NCBI RefSeq assembly: GCF_026914265.1
Contig: NC_069130.1
Location: 14,613,386-14,677,385, forward strand
Direction: 5' to 3'
DNA length: 64,000 bases
From: Mya arenaria
Lineage: Eukaryota; Mollusca; Bivalvia; Myida; Myidae
Numbering within the stretch: position 1 is the first letter of the stretch; every line of letters begins with the position of its first letter. The notes under the pieces were generated by a model, which was given only the letters and a program-made list of their open reading frames with translations, did no database searches and was not told the origin of the DNA. Shown here one piece after another: positions 25,313-37,500 of this stretch. The position numbers were made by a program, and so were the translations under genes.

Positions 25313-26029
25313 TTGTAGTACATATCTGTATAAGTGTTGGCTACTTGGATGTTGCCGCCGGGGAGCGGGTGTTGGTAAACACACCCGAACGACAACCCAC
25401 TCACGGTTCCGATGCTGATTTTAGAAATGTACCGTTTCGCGACAAATAAATTCCAGCAAAAGCTCTCATTGCTGAAATTGATACTGAGAATAAAGGATGG
25501 TCTGAATATATCCATTTCCTGGAATAAAATCAGAACAGAATAGAAAAGAACAGGACAGAACATTTATTACTAACTTGAACACCGTGTTATCAGTACAGGT
25601 ATTTTCACTGAATACCTAAAGTCAGATCCGCATTTCAAACGTTTTAATTTAGCATTGTCTGAAAATGTTAATTGTTCATTGGAAGTAAATCGTGTGTTTT
25701 TTTAAAACTATGATCTCTTTCGTAATCAGAATCCGTCGTTTAATGGCTCTGCTTCAATAGTGTTAAAAGCAATAAAGAAAATGGATGGTAGTATTATTTC
25801 AGTCTGAACTATTATATGTGAGATTAAATGGATATTTTATACCTGTTACAGCGACAATAACAATACGAAATCAATGGTATCCAAAATTAATTTCCGCGAG
25901 GATGAAATGGTATCATATAAAATCTTTTAGAAAGCGAAGCCATCATTGAAAACATTTTAAAAACTAAAATTCGCAACTCAAATGTACATGTAGGCGGTAT
26001 ATGGCATACGCCAATGTCAGTGTGTACAA
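25313..26029. other. Intergenic, nothing recognised
   Basis: A minus-strand open frame at 25216-25563 (115 codons) partly overlaps the MITE and has no domain. A short AGAACAG-type stutter lies at 25533-25562. Confidence 0.4.
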
Positions 26030-26486
26030 ACCACGTGATAAATTACGTCATAAATGCTACATCGGAAGGCAATATTTTGCTTCAAATGAAGACTTTAAAC
26101 AAAGATAACTTTACTACTTATTCTACATTTTAAATGAAACAACGTGCAGTCTACGCCGCTTACAGAGCTCCACCTTCGGTCTTTTACAAGAGTTTGATTG
26201 AGAGTTTAGTTTCTTAAACTGACACTTCGACAAACCAGTTCACAAACCCGCCGCCTGATAGAGAACTGTCAAAAAATTATTTTGGAAACAGGTTTGTCGA
26301 AGTATTTGAGGACACTTATCACCTTATCATACTCCGGTAACATAACGATGGCGGGGCTCTTAAAGCGGCATGGACTGTCCTTTGTTTCATTTAAAATGGT
26401 GAAATAAATCTATTATTGATCAGTTACCATTCGAAGCAAAATGTTGTCTTCTGACGTAGCATTTATGACGTAATTTATCACGTGGT
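26030..26486. mobile_element. 457-bp foldback element
   Basis: The outer arms are ACCACGTGATAAATTACGTC with ATAAATGCTAC, and the matching inverted arm GTAGCATTTATGACGTAATT with TATCACGTGGT. Matching continues inward (GAAGGCAATATTTTGCTTC against GAAGCAAAATGTTGTCTTC). A second inner pair is formed by TTCGACAAACC and GGTTTGTCGAA. It contains no coding sequence. The whole could fold into one long hairpin. Confidence 0.8.
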
Positions 26487-26698
26487 ATAAACTAGCTGAA
26501 TGTACTCAAATGTTTCACTTAAACGGCAGTAACATTCGTTTTAAAATGAAAAAGATACATTTAGGACGGAAATTTATGGAGTATCTGAAAAACACACACA
26601 TCGGATTTTAAAACAGCAAAATTCCACCCCAAAGACAAGTAAAGAAATGGGGCTTTTCCATTTCTGGCTTAGACTGAAAATATCTATTTTTACATATA

Positions 26699-26873
26699 CA
26701 GGCAACCCTTGTTGACTCGAACTCGCTTGACTCGATTTCCTCGTTGATTCGAACGGTATGTAAATAACCGATTTCTTACTACTGAAGGTAAGCATTCCCG
26801 CTTGGCTCGATTTTCCCGAGGCTCGAGGTATTTTCGCCGGTCCCTTTGAGTTCGAGCCAACGAGGTTCGACTG
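26699..26873. mobile_element. pogo/Tc1-like MITE, subfamily 1, copy 3
   Basis: 175 bp with ends CAGGCAACCCTTGTTGACTC and GAGCCAACGAGGTTCGACTG, preceded by TATA. The interior has CATTCCCGCTTGGCTCGA, as in the copy at 10237. The right TA flank is mutated. Confidence 0.83.
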
Positions 26874-27107
26874 TTCATATTAAGTACTAGTGCATACAGT
26901 TAATGTACTATTTCCATTCTTAAAAAATGGCATTTCGTGTAGACTTTTCAAAATGTGTTTAATCTTTTTCGCTTCATTTTGTTTCTTCCAACTTTAGCAC
27001 TGATTCAAATTTTCAGAAGTTCTCAAATGTACAGTTACTTTGCGGTTACCTTGTTACTTCGTCATTTTTAATAGGTTTATACACGAAAGTGAAATTTATT
27101 CTATTAA

Positions 27108-27573
27108 AGCTGCACTCTCACAGATTGACCGTTTTGAAAACTTTATTTTTTTTCTTGGAATGAGCTATTGATGAGTAAATGTCTGGAAACCAGCCCCAAT
27201 TTCTCGAAACTTCTTAAGTCCCTTATAACAGGATTAAGCTAATCTCACTATTTTCAAGATTATTTTAGAAATTATGTAGAAATAATCTGTATTATTATCA
27301 GAATAACCATTTTTCATTTATCAAAATCCATTATTAGTATGTATTTAGGCTAATTGAAATAAGAGACTTAAGCCTGTTAAGCTTAAGAAGTTTCGAGAAA
27401 TTAGGGCCAGTGCGTTACTTACACTTTCAAGAAAAAATAAAGTTTTCAGCAGTTTCCAAACCATTTAGATCTCTTCTGTTGTGAGGTATTTGATGGTATT
27501 GGAACCAATTCAGCTGATTCTGAGACAGAAAACTAAACAAATGTCAAAACTGTCAATCTGTGAGAGTGCAGCT
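27108..27573. mobile_element. TTAA hairpin MITE, copy 4, carrying a nested element
   Basis: TTAA at 27104-27107 and 27574-27577. The ends are AGCTGCACTCTCACAGATTG and CAATCTGTGAGAGTGCAGCT, perfect inverted repeats over 20 bp. The left arm is interrupted by the palindromic element at 27194-27404. Of all the copies, this one has the best-preserved ends. Confidence 0.9.
27194..27404. mobile_element. Palindromic MITE nested in the TTAA element
   Basis: The arms CCCCAATTTCTCGAAACTTC and GAAGTTTCGAGAAATTAGGG are inverted copies, continuing inward through CTTAAG, AGGATTAAGC / AGCCTGTTAAGC and AATTAGCC-like sequence. Flanking CCAG on both sides may be the target duplication. Younger than its host. 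Confidence 0.82.
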
Positions 27574-27771
27574 TTAAACTCCAAGACCAATAAACTTACA
27601 AGGCTACGAAAGATAAACGATTCTTATTAATCTACTAACATTGTAAAACAATAATAACATATTTTCTCATCTATGATTATAAGTCTTTAATCAATAGAAG
27701 GTGATATTTTTTATTAAAAGCTATTCAAGACAAGCTGATTGGATATTTCAGCGCACTTGTTTTTTTTTTGT

Positions 27772-27850
27772 AATTCGGATGTCTCGAATGTTCGTTATCT
27801 CGACTTTTTTCCCTAGGTCCCGACAAAGTCGACATAACGAGTTTCGACTG
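27772..27850. mobile_element. Fragment of pogo/Tc1-like MITE, subfamily 2
   Basis: Right half only, with GTTCGTTATCTCGACT, AGGTCCCGACAAAGTCGA and the terminus CGAGTTTCGACTG followed by TA. The left half is missing. Confidence 0.68.
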
Positions 27851-27859
27851 TAGTTTTAA

Positions 27860-28131
27860 GCTGCACTCCCACAGATTGAACGTTTTGACAACTTTTTTTA
27901 TAATTTGTCTTGGAACAAGCCAATTTTTGCGAAAATCCATGGAAACCAGTTATATTAGAATGCTGACAAATTATTATATCGCAGATTTTATATTAAGTTC
28001 AAAAATTGATGTTTAATGCATTTTTTTAAACCGTTAGTAACGGTTTAAGCCATAAAACATTAATTTTCGAACGGAAATATGAAAATCTACGATCTGATTT
28101 TTTGTCAGCAATCTTATATCACTGGTTTGCA
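27860..28131. mobile_element. TTAA hairpin MITE, copy 5, truncated
   Basis: Starts after TTAA (27856-27859) with GCTGCACTCCCACAGATTG. It passes the central CCGTTAGTAACGG palindrome and the second arm as far as TTATATCACTGGTTTGC, where it breaks into the next element. Confidence 0.83.
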
Positions 28132-28149
28132 ATATCAATACACGCACAT

Positions 28150-28468
28150 ACATAACAAACATATATTTAATGTGATATACCTTTAACCACTTACTAAATA
28201 ATGCATTTATGGAAATAACTTATTACTGATAACAAGATTGTAACCGTGTATTTAGTATATATGAAAGCGCACAGATATTAAATGATTTATAGTGATCTTC
28301 TATCGTCTCGTATTAACGGAGAAACATCGTGTTTTCTGCACCCTTCGAATTATACTAGGAATCCTTCATAAAAACATTCTTTTCGACATTGACTCCTCTT
28401 TTTTGGTATATTAAAACAATTGTATTAAATGTGGTAACTCTTGTTTGGGAGTAAGAGTGCATCTTTAA
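28150..28468 (+). mobile_element. TTAA-AGATGCACTCTT element, copy 2
   Basis: Shares blocks with the copies at 19317 and 55863, and ends TAAGAGTGCATCTTTAA. It directly abuts the truncated hairpin MITE, suggesting insertion into, or recombination with, that element. Confidence 0.72.
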
Positions 28469-29008
28469 CGATATTACAATAGTTTAAAAATATTGCAATA
28501 TAAAACAACAATTTGTAATTTATTAGAATACAAATATCACTTTGTTTAAGAGTGCACATTGTTAAATGAACTAAGAGTTATATACCTAGGTATAATAAAC
28601 AACCTCCCAATATGCATAGATTAATCGAATCCTTAACATCGAAAATGAAGCTATTTTGAAAAATGTAAGTGTGTTTATTTTTAAACCATTTCAATTAAGA
28701 AACACTACGTTTTATTCCATGTAATCTGTATAGGTGTGGTGTAATTCTCATTAATTTATTAACAATAACGCAATAATTTTAAGTGAATCAAGCACTTTTA
28801 TGAAGCCATAGATAATTGTAAACTAGTAGTGCACCTCTTCATGTCTGCGTCATTATGTATTTATTACTTTTATTTTGTTTATTTAGCATACATTGTGTTT
28901 ATTGTGTTATTGCCGCTATTTGTCTTCATATAAAAGTACATGTTTTACAAGATGGGTCTTTGACCTTCTTGGAAATAATTGTTCTGTATGGTTTGCATGT
29001 ACGCCACG
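28469..29008. other. Intergenic, nothing recognised
   Basis: No supported feature. Confidence 0.4.
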
Positions 29009-29349
29009 CATTCGGAACTCCACGGCCATTTTTATCGAAAACAACTTCGGATTTATGCCGGTACACCAGTTGAAGTAATTCGTATTTTTTTTAATTATAT
29101 CATTAATTAAATGTAGTGTGTTAGAGTTGTATTTATTGAATATAGTTCAGTCAAATTGATTGTCAGTGATGTGTTTTATTGCAAACATAATTAAGATCCC
29201 CAAGAGTTAAATCATCAGGTTTAACTGTTAAATAAAATTACTACGCGATCTACTTGCAGCGGACTTAAACGTACCGCTTTTTGAGTATGTAAACCGTCCA
29301 AATACATCCGAGGTTGTTTTCGATAAAAATGGCCGACGAGCTCCGAATG
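29009..29349. mobile_element. Mutator-like MITE, copy 4
   Basis: Ends CATTCGGAACTCCACGGCC and GACGAGCTCCGAATG, with the interior in the opposite sense to the copy at 20690 (GCGATCTACTTGCAGCGGAC near 29250). The 9-10 bp flanks do not match each other, so the target duplication is lost or the copy is chimeric. Confidence 0.82.
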
Positions 29350-30369
29350 TGTGTTGTATGCATACCACGAACAATTTTACTGAGTGTGATACAGTTTCAA
29401 ATCGATTCCTTTTCTGTATGGTAGCCGGCAATTATCTGACATCGAGTGACTCGAGGTAAACAATTCCTGGGAAATCGTCATGTGCGCATGACACCTGAGG
29501 ACGATGTAGAACCCGGCTCCCGGTACCCATTATCCCAAACCCGTCATGTTCTCGATTAGTCATGGAGAAGATAGCCCGTGCAAACAATGGGACAGTGAAG
29601 AATACCTCCCGAGTGGGTAAAGTAAGACAGCCTGGGGCCATATTACAGAAGAAACTGAAGAGGAAATGGTATCTTTTCCTCAAATTTGATAATTTGCTTA
29701 AATGTTTCAATCCAAAAGCCGCGAAACAGCTTCATATGTCATTTTTTACGATTAAATTTAAATATAACAACTTATGCTTTATACATTGGAAACATTCTAT
29801 ACATAAGTTTGATCATGAAATATAGGACTTTTAATATATATACTTGCTAAATTACATGTAGTTTAAATTTGTCTAAGGAAGCTTTTGTTATGCGACACAA
29901 GGAGATATATTGGATTTAAAATAAAAAAACAACAAATATGCATATAAGACAAACATAAAATAATTATAAAATATAAATTAAGTCGATTTGGTTTGATTTT
30001 ATTGCTGTCACTTTATGCAACAGAAACAGTATTTACAAAATTCATTTACTTCACTTTTTAAACTGTTATTTAATAGCAATTGTTTTCAGTCAGTCAATCT
30101 GTAAAAGGGCTAAAAGTAATGATGTTATACTTTGTATCCCAACCCACTTGTTCTTGTTGTGCCATCTGTTTTGTATGCGTGTGTATTATATGTATGTCTG
30201 GATGAATTTCATAAAAGAACAGTCTATGAATTATTTGATGAGTTGTATAAAACGGCCATATGTATTTGATATGTATTGTATTGCGAAGATGTTATAATTA
30301 TTGATAGAAGGACAATACAAAATTATTGAACTATAAAGGAAAGATACAATACTTATCGATATTTTTTAT
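29350..30369. other. Intergenic, a GC-richer patch of unknown nature
   Basis: The part at 29440-29650 is richer in GC than its surroundings and open on both strands, but neither frame has a domain. The phrase GCCTGGGGCCATATTACAG reads like the edge of a dispersed repeat. No gene is called. Confidence 0.4.
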
Positions 30370-30538
30370 GAAAACAACAACAACAATAACAACAACAACA
30401 ACAACAACAACAACAAAAACAAGAACAATAACACCACCACTACCAACAACAAAAAATAACACCGCCATCACCACCACCACCGACACAACCAACATCAAAA
30501 ACAACAACAAAAACAACCTCAAAAATAAAAAAACAACA
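30370..30538. repeat. (CAA)n/(CAC)n compound microsatellite
   Basis: A-rich ACA/CAA repeats with CCACCACC interruptions. Poly-Thr or poly-Val frames here are low-complexity. Confidence 0.95.
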
Positions 30539-30990
30539 GTACGGCTGTTATCAAATAACACATTTATTTGCGTCTTATTTTATTTTCTCTCGCTCCGGTC
30601 CGACGATTCTGGCACCTCCTGCAGATAGTGCCAAAATATAAATATCTATGTTGCCATGTTTTGATTATGATGAAGATAACGTGGACACATAAATATATCA
30701 CGTTTCTGATATTTAGACGGGCGTTTGATAGCTGTTATCGACATGCCTTGCCCCTTCGGAACATGCATGGATATACATTGATATCTTAGGAGCATCAGAT
30801 AAAGCAATCTGATATCGGACCAGCATCCATGTCTTGATCTGATGTATTGCCTAAGTATTAGTTACTGCAACCACAGTCCAAGTTATTGAAATTAGACACG
30901 AACGCTTCGTGCGAGTGTATAATTTTAATCACGGGGGTAGGGGTGAAGTTTCAAATCTTTCTGTACACTGCTAATACTTTGGATGATGTG

Positions 30991-31024
<34 letters not shown>

Positions 31025-31224
31025 AAATATTTATGTTTAATTATTGTTTCCCTCATTTTTCACATACATATTTGTATTCATGTTTAATAATCATCAATTA
31101 TTCGTGGAAACAACAGTATTGAATTGAATTGAATTGAACAATATATAACAAGTATTTAGTGAACAAATCCATATGCGAGTTATTGAACGACAACGCCCCG
31201 CCTACTTGTTAACCGGTACCGGTA
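30539..31224. other. Intergenic with a (TA)n run
   Basis: No gene. A TA microsatellite occupies 30992-31022, and a small TTGAATTGAA stutter lies near 31120. Confidence 0.5.
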
Positions 31225-31342
31225 AGGGAGTTGTTGAACATTCGACATAACCGAAATATATAAAAAGTCGAAAAAAAGAAGAAAACTTTCGACATAAACA
31301 GAGCATCGAGATAACATAGTCCGACATAGCGAGTTACGACTG
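31225..31342. mobile_element. Fragment of pogo/Tc1-like MITE, subfamily 2
   Basis: Carries ATTCGACATAACCGAAAT, GATAACATAGTCCGACAT and the terminus GCGAGTTACGACTG followed by TA. The left terminus could not be found. Confidence 0.6.
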
Positions 31343-31686
31343 TATACGAAAACAAAGGAAACACTGTCAAACAAGGAACATTATGGGATATGATTAATAC
31401 ACAAAGTCTTCAACTCATTATGGCGAACTTCTGTGTTTTAAACAAACAAAGTATGCACTTTGGGATCATAATTATTAAACGTGTTTCTTAACGTTAATAT
31501 GAAATATCATGTCATTAAGCATTTGGCACACCCGTACACTAGATGAGTTGGTCTTTTTGAAACGTATGAAACTATTATCCGTTGGTACGACCGTCACTTT
31601 CGACGACGCTGTCCACTCGCGCCTTGTACACATCATCTGATTTGTGAAAAGCAGGTTGCAGCATCTGCCAGGAAAGGTTTCATAGA
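31343..31686. other. Intergenic, nothing recognised
   Basis: No supported feature before the duplicated block begins. Confidence 0.4.
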
Positions 31687-34359
31687 TAATAAGTTCTTAA
31701 TATTTATACTACTTTACTCGTCACAAACGTATTTTTCACCAACAGCCTAGTGTGAAAAGCAATAACTGCAGCCTCGTTTCAATTCCCTGACTAATAGCAT
31801 GTTCTTAACAACTGTTAAACATTTGAAAGATTATAAATTCCAAACAAGTCTCTCTTTTCCCCAAATGACGTTTGAGCAATATTACCCATGTCGTCTGCTT
31901 GTGTATGAATTTATTCCCAGTCTTCAATGATACATTTCATCTGAATATTGTTGAGAAAGGCGGTCCTCCCTCAGGAATCCTGTTAATTTTGGCCTTTCCT
32001 GTTTAATCCTAAACGTCCCCCTATATTGAATTACTCATGGCAGCTTTTCCTATTATGAATTTACCCCCTGGGGCCGAGCATGGCGTCTGTGTAGAGTCAG
32101 GTTACAAATAAGCAGACTTCATATGGCTTCATATAGATGAGCACTTATGGTATAGTATGGAAGTCTTATAGAAATGTTTTACATGTTTTAACCAACTCGT
32201 CTGTTTCTGGAACAAAACAGTCAAGTTGGTATCGTTGTCACCGGCGTCCGTGATTTCCTTGTCGTCAGCATCGGTGGTATCGTTGTCATCAACGTCGGTG
32301 GTATCGTTGTCGTCGGTGCCGGTGATACCGTTGTCATCGTCGCCGGTGATATCGTTGTCATCGGCGTCCGTTATTTCCCTGACGTCAGCATCGGTGGTAT
32401 CTTTGTCGTCGGAGTCGGTGGTATCTTTGTCATCAGTGTCGGTGGTATCTTTGTCATCGGCGTCGGTGGTATCTTTGTCGTCAGCGTCGATGGTATCGTT
32501 GTCGTCGGCGTCGGTAATATCGTTGTTATCAGCGTCGGTGGTATTTTTGTCATCGGCGTCGGTAGTATCGTTGTCGTCAGCGTCAGTGGTATTTTTGTCA
32601 TCAGTTTAGGTGGTATCGTTGTCATCAGTGTCGGTGGTATCGTTGTCATCGGTGGTATCTTTGTCATCAGTGTCGGTGGTATCGTTGTCGTCGGCGTTTG
32701 TGGTATCGTTGTCATCATCGTCGGTGGTATCGTTGTCATCAACGTCGAGTGTATCATTGTCGTCGGCGTCTGTGGTATCGTTGTCATCATCGTCGGTGGT
32801 ATCGTTGTCATCGGCGTCTGTGGTATCTTTGTCATCAGTGTCGGTAGTATCGTTGTGATCAACGTCGAGTGTATCATTGTCTTCGTCGACGGTGGTATCG
32901 TTGTCATCAGTGTCGGTGGTATCGTTGTCGACAGCGTCGGTGGTGTCTTTGTCATCAGTGTCGGTGGTATCGTTGTCATCAGCGTCGGTGGTGTCTTTGT
33001 CATCAGTGTCGGTGGTATCGTTGTCATCAACGTCGAGTGTATCATTGTCGTCGGCGTCGGTGGTATCGTTGTCATCAGTGTCGGTGGTATCGTTGTCACC
33101 AGCGTCGGTGATATCGTTGTTGTCGGCGTCGGTGGTATCGTTGTCACCGCTGTCGATGATATCGTTGCCATCAGCGTCGAGTTGTAGTCGGCGTCGGTGG
33201 TTTCGTTGTCATCAGCGTCGAGTGTATCATTGTCGTCGGCGTCAGTGGTATTGTTGTCATCGGCGTCGGTGGTATCGTTGTCAACAGCGTCGGTGGTATC
33301 GTTGTCACCAGCGTCGGTGATATCGCTGTCATCGTCGTCGGTGATTAAGTTGTCATCAGTGTCTGTGGTATCGTTGTCTACGGCTTCGGTGGTCTCGTTG
33401 TCATCGGCGTCGGTGATATCGTTGTCATCAGTGTCGGTGATATCGTTGTCATCACTGTCGGTGATATCGTTGTCATCGTCGTCGGTGATAAAGTTGTCAT
33501 TACTGTCGGTGATATCGTTGTCATCGTCGTCGGTGATAAAGTTGTCATCAGTGTCGGTGATATCGTTGACATCGTCGTCGGTGATAAAGTTGTCATTACT
33601 GTCGGTGATATCGTTGTCATCGTCGTCGGTGATAAAGTTGTCATCACTGTCGGTAATATCGTTGTCATCGTCGTCGGTGATAAAGTTGTCATCACTGTCG
33701 GTAATATCGTTGTCATCGTCGTCGGTGATAAAGTTGTCATCACTGTCGGTAATATCGTTGTCATCGTCGTCGGTGATATCGTTGTCACCACTGTCGGTGA
33801 TACCGTTGTTATAGGCGTCGGTAGTATCGTTGTCATCAGCGTGGGGTTATCATTGTCGAGGGTGTATGTTTCAACTTATTGAACATTCTGAAACTTTGGT
33901 CATAACCAACAATCATCTAAGACGTTAAAAAATATTAATATGACGTTAAAAAAAACCCACACACGGAATGATGTTGTATTCAAAACGAATGTACTGCATC
34001 TAAAAGTGTGAAAACAGCGTGTTAATAAGAGTTATAATTTCAGGATGTTTATCAAAAATAGCTGTTTTTGATATAGGTATAGATTGTATATGTATGCAAA
34101 AATCAAAAGATACAACAAAAAAAATCCTGTAATGCATATTATGTATCCGGACGATCCTCCGCATACTTGGATACTGACTGAACTCAACAGCTTCCGAAAC
34201 ACACTCATACAGAAGTGCATGTGTCACTTACAAACGACCTTACAATGACCTTTTATTTACATTTTAAAAGGTGTTGTCGAGGTACGAATTCTACTCAATG
34301 GGGGTATTGTAATGTTTTTGATACCGAGTTTGTCATGACATGGAATGTTGATTTAAAGC
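31687..34359. repeat. Segmental duplication, copy 1
   Basis: About 540 bp of unique left flank, the 24-bp array and about 490 bp of unique right flank are repeated in the same order and orientation at 34596-37728. The flanks differ by only scattered substitutions and small indels (for example GAGCATGGCG against GAGCTTGGCG), so the duplication is recent. The offset is about 2924 bp at the left edge of the array and about 3339 bp at its right edge, so the two arrays differ by roughly 415 bp. Confidence 0.93.
32227..33850. repeat. 24-bp CpG-rich minisatellite array, copy 1
   Basis: The unit is GGTGGTATCGTTGTCATCAG plus TGTC, repeated about 68 times with variants. From about 33390 it becomes a 48-bp dimer pairing a GGTATCGTTGTC-type unit with a GGTGATAAAGTTGTC-type unit. 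Each unit carries two or more CpGs and the + strand is strongly G/T-skewed. Since 24 is a multiple of three, long frames stay open on both strands: Ser/Val-rich (VSLSSASV) on +, and Thr/Pro-rich (TTIPPTLM) on -. No signal peptide, splice context or unique coding end supports a gene. Confidence 0.95.
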
Positions 34360-34556
34360 TCCCCCCCCCACACACACCAGATAGTTCAGGGTTACCTTTT
34401 TATTCCAAGAAAGAAGAAAAATAGTAATTAATCACGCCCAAAATGCACCTTTCGGATTAGAAATTGTTAAAATTATCTTGAGGATCCCCCAACACCTGCC
34501 AATACAAAACCAAATAATTTACGTTTCTCGGAGAGGGGCGCAAGTCAAAAGTTTAC
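34360..34556 (-). mobile_element. MITE, 'GGGGGCG' family, truncated copy 2
   Basis: Contains AATGCACCTTTCGGATTAGA, AACACCTGCCAATA and AGAGGGGCGCAAGTC, shared with the copies at 42061 and 5428. Both ends are incomplete. It lies exactly between the two copies of the segmental duplication. Confidence 0.7.
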
Positions 34557-34595
34557 GCCTTTGAAGGATTATCAATTCCAAACAAGTCTCTTATA

Positions 34596-37500
34596 CATAA
34601 TTAGTTCCTAATACAACGAATGTATTTATACTACTATATTTCATAACAAACATCTTTTTCACCAACAGCCTTGTTTGAAAAGCAATAACTGCAAGAGTCG
34701 TTTCATTCCCCTGACTAATAGCATGTTCTTAACAACTGTTAAACATTTGAAAGATTATAAATTCCAAACAAGTCTCTCTTTTCCCCAAATGACGTTTGAG
34801 CAATATTACCCATGTCGTCTGCTTGTGTATGAATTTATTCCCAGTCTTCAATGATACATTTCATCTGAATATTGTTGAGAAAGGCGGTCCTCCCTCAGGA
34901 ATCCTGTTAATTTTGGCCTTTCCTGTTTAATCCTAAACGTCCCCCTATATTGAATTACTCATGGCAGCTTTTCCTATTATGAATTTACCCCCTGGGGCCG
35001 AGCTTGGCGTCTGTGTAGAGTCAGGTTACAAATAAGCAGACTTCATATGGCTTCATATAGATGAGCACTTATGGTATAGTATGGAAGTCTTATAGAAATG
35101 TTTTACATGTTTTAACCAACTCGTCTGTTTCTGGAACAAAACAGTCAAGTTGGTATCGTTGTCACTGGCGTCCGTGTTTTCCTTGTCATCAACGTCGGTG
35201 GTATCGTTGTCGTCGGTGCCGGTGATACCGTTGTCATCGTCGCCGGTGATATCGTTGTCATCGGCGTCCGTTATTTCCCTGACGTCAGCATCGGTGGTAT
35301 CTTTGTCGTCGGAGTCGGTGGTATCTTTGTCATCAGTGTCGGTGGTATCTTTGTCGTCGGAGTCGGTGGTATCTTTGTCATCAGTGTCGGTGGTCTCTTT
35401 GTCGTCGGAGTCGGTGGTATCTTTGTCATCAGTGTCGGTGGTATCTTTGTCATCGGAGTCGGTGGTATCTTTGTCATCAGTGTCGGTGGTATCTTTGTCA
35501 TCGGCGTCGGTGGTATCGTAGTCGTCAGCGTCGGTGGTATCTTTGTCATCGGCGTCGTTAGTATCGTTGTCGTCAGCGTCAGTGGTATTTTTGTCATCAG
35601 TTTAGGTGGTATTGTTGTCATCAGTGTCGGTGGTATCGTTGTTATCGGTGGTATCTTTGTCATCAGTGTCGGTGGTATCGTTGTCGTCGGCATCTGTGGT
35701 ATCGTTGTCATCATCGTCGGTGGTATCATTGTCATCGGCGTCGGTGGTATATTTGTCATCAGTGTCGGTGGTATCGTTGTCGACAGCGTCGGTGATGTCT
35801 TTGTCATCAGTGTCGGTGGTATCGTTTTCATCAGTGTGGTTGGTTTTTTTGTCATCAGTGTCGGTGGTATCGTTGTCATCATCGTCGAGTGTATCATTGT
35901 CGTCGGCGTCGGTGGTATCGTTGTCATCAGCGTCGGTGGTATCTTTGTAATCAGTGTCGGTGGTATCGTTGTCATCAGTGTCGGTGGTATCGTTGTCACC
36001 AGCGTCGAGTGTATCATTGTCGTCGGCGTCGGTGGTATCGTTGTCATCGGCGTCGGTGGTATCTTTGTCATCAGTGTCGGTGTTATCGTTGTCATCACTG
36101 TCGGTGATATCGTTGTCATCGTCGTCGGTGATAAAGTTGTCATCAGTGTCGGTGATATCCTTGTCATCAGCGTCGAGTGTATCATTGTCATCGTCGTCGG
36201 TGGTATCTTTATCATCAGTGTCGGTGGTATCGTTGTCATCAGTGTCGGTGGTATTGTTGTCACCAGCGTCGGTGATATCGTTGTTGTCGGCGTCGGTGGT
36301 ATCGTTGTCACCGGCGTCGATGATATCGTTGCCATCAGCGTCGAGTTGTAGTCGGCGTCGGTGGTTTTGTTGTCATCAGCGTCGAATGTATCATTGTCGT
36401 CGGCGTCAGTGGTATTGTTGTCATCTACGTCGGTGGTATCGTTGTCACCAGCGTCGGTGGTATCGTTGTCATCAGCGTCGGTGGTATCGTTGTCATCGTC
36501 GTCGGTGATAAAGTTGTCATCAGTGTCAGTGGTATTGTTGTCATCGGCGTAGGTGGTATCGTTGTCACCAGCGTCGGTGGTATCGTTGTCACCAGCGTCG
36601 GTGGTATCGTTGTCATCGTCGTCGGTGATAAAGTTGTCATCAGTGTCTGTGGTATCGTTGTCTACGGCTTCGGTGGTATCGTTGTCATAGACGTCGGTAA
36701 TATCGTTGTCATCAGTGTCGGTGATATCGTTGTCATCACTGTCGGTGATATCGTTGTCATCGTCGTCGGTGATAAAGTTGTCATTACTGTCGGTGATATC
36801 GTTGTCATCGTCGTCGGTGATTAAGTTGTTATCAGTGTCGGTGATATCGTTGACATCGTCGTCGGTGATAAAGTTGTCATTACTGTCGGTGATATCGTTG
36901 TCATCGTCGTCGGTGATTAAGTTGTTATCAGTTTCGGTGATATCGTTGACATCGTCGTCGGTGATAAAGTTGTCATTACTGTCGGTGATATCGTTGTCAT
37001 CGTCGTCGGTGATAAAGTTGTCATCACTGTCGGTAATATCGTTGTCATCGTCGTCGGTGATAAAGTTGTCATCACTGTCGGTAATATCGTTGTCATCGTC
37101 GTCGGTGATATCGTTGTCATCAGTGTCGGTGATATCGTTGTCACCACTGTCGGTGATATCGTTGTTATAGGCGTCGGTAGTATCGTTGTCATCAGCGTGG
37201 GGTTATCATTGTCGACGGTGTAGGTGTCAACTTATTGAACATTCTGAAACTTTGGTCATAACCAACAATCATCTAAGACGTTAAAAAATATTAATATGAC
37301 GTTAAAAAACCCACACACACGGAATGATGTTGTATTCAAAACCGAATGTACTGCATCGAAAAGTGTGAAAACAGCGTGTTAATAAGAGTTATAATTTCAG
37401 GATGTTTATCAAAAATAGCTGTTTTTGATGTAGTTATACATTGTATATGCATGCAAAAATCAAAAGATACAATAAAAAAATCCTGTAATGCATATTATGT

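Noticed and set aside
29432-29825. Overlapping open frames on both strands in a GC-richer patch
   Set aside because: No domain in either frame, and the edges read like a dispersed repeat.
35271-36335. 354-codon Thr/Pro-rich minus-strand open frame as a mucin gene
   Set aside because: It consists only of the 24-bp array. There is no signal peptide or unique domain and the frame is broken further upstream. Kept as a finding about the array, not as a gene.
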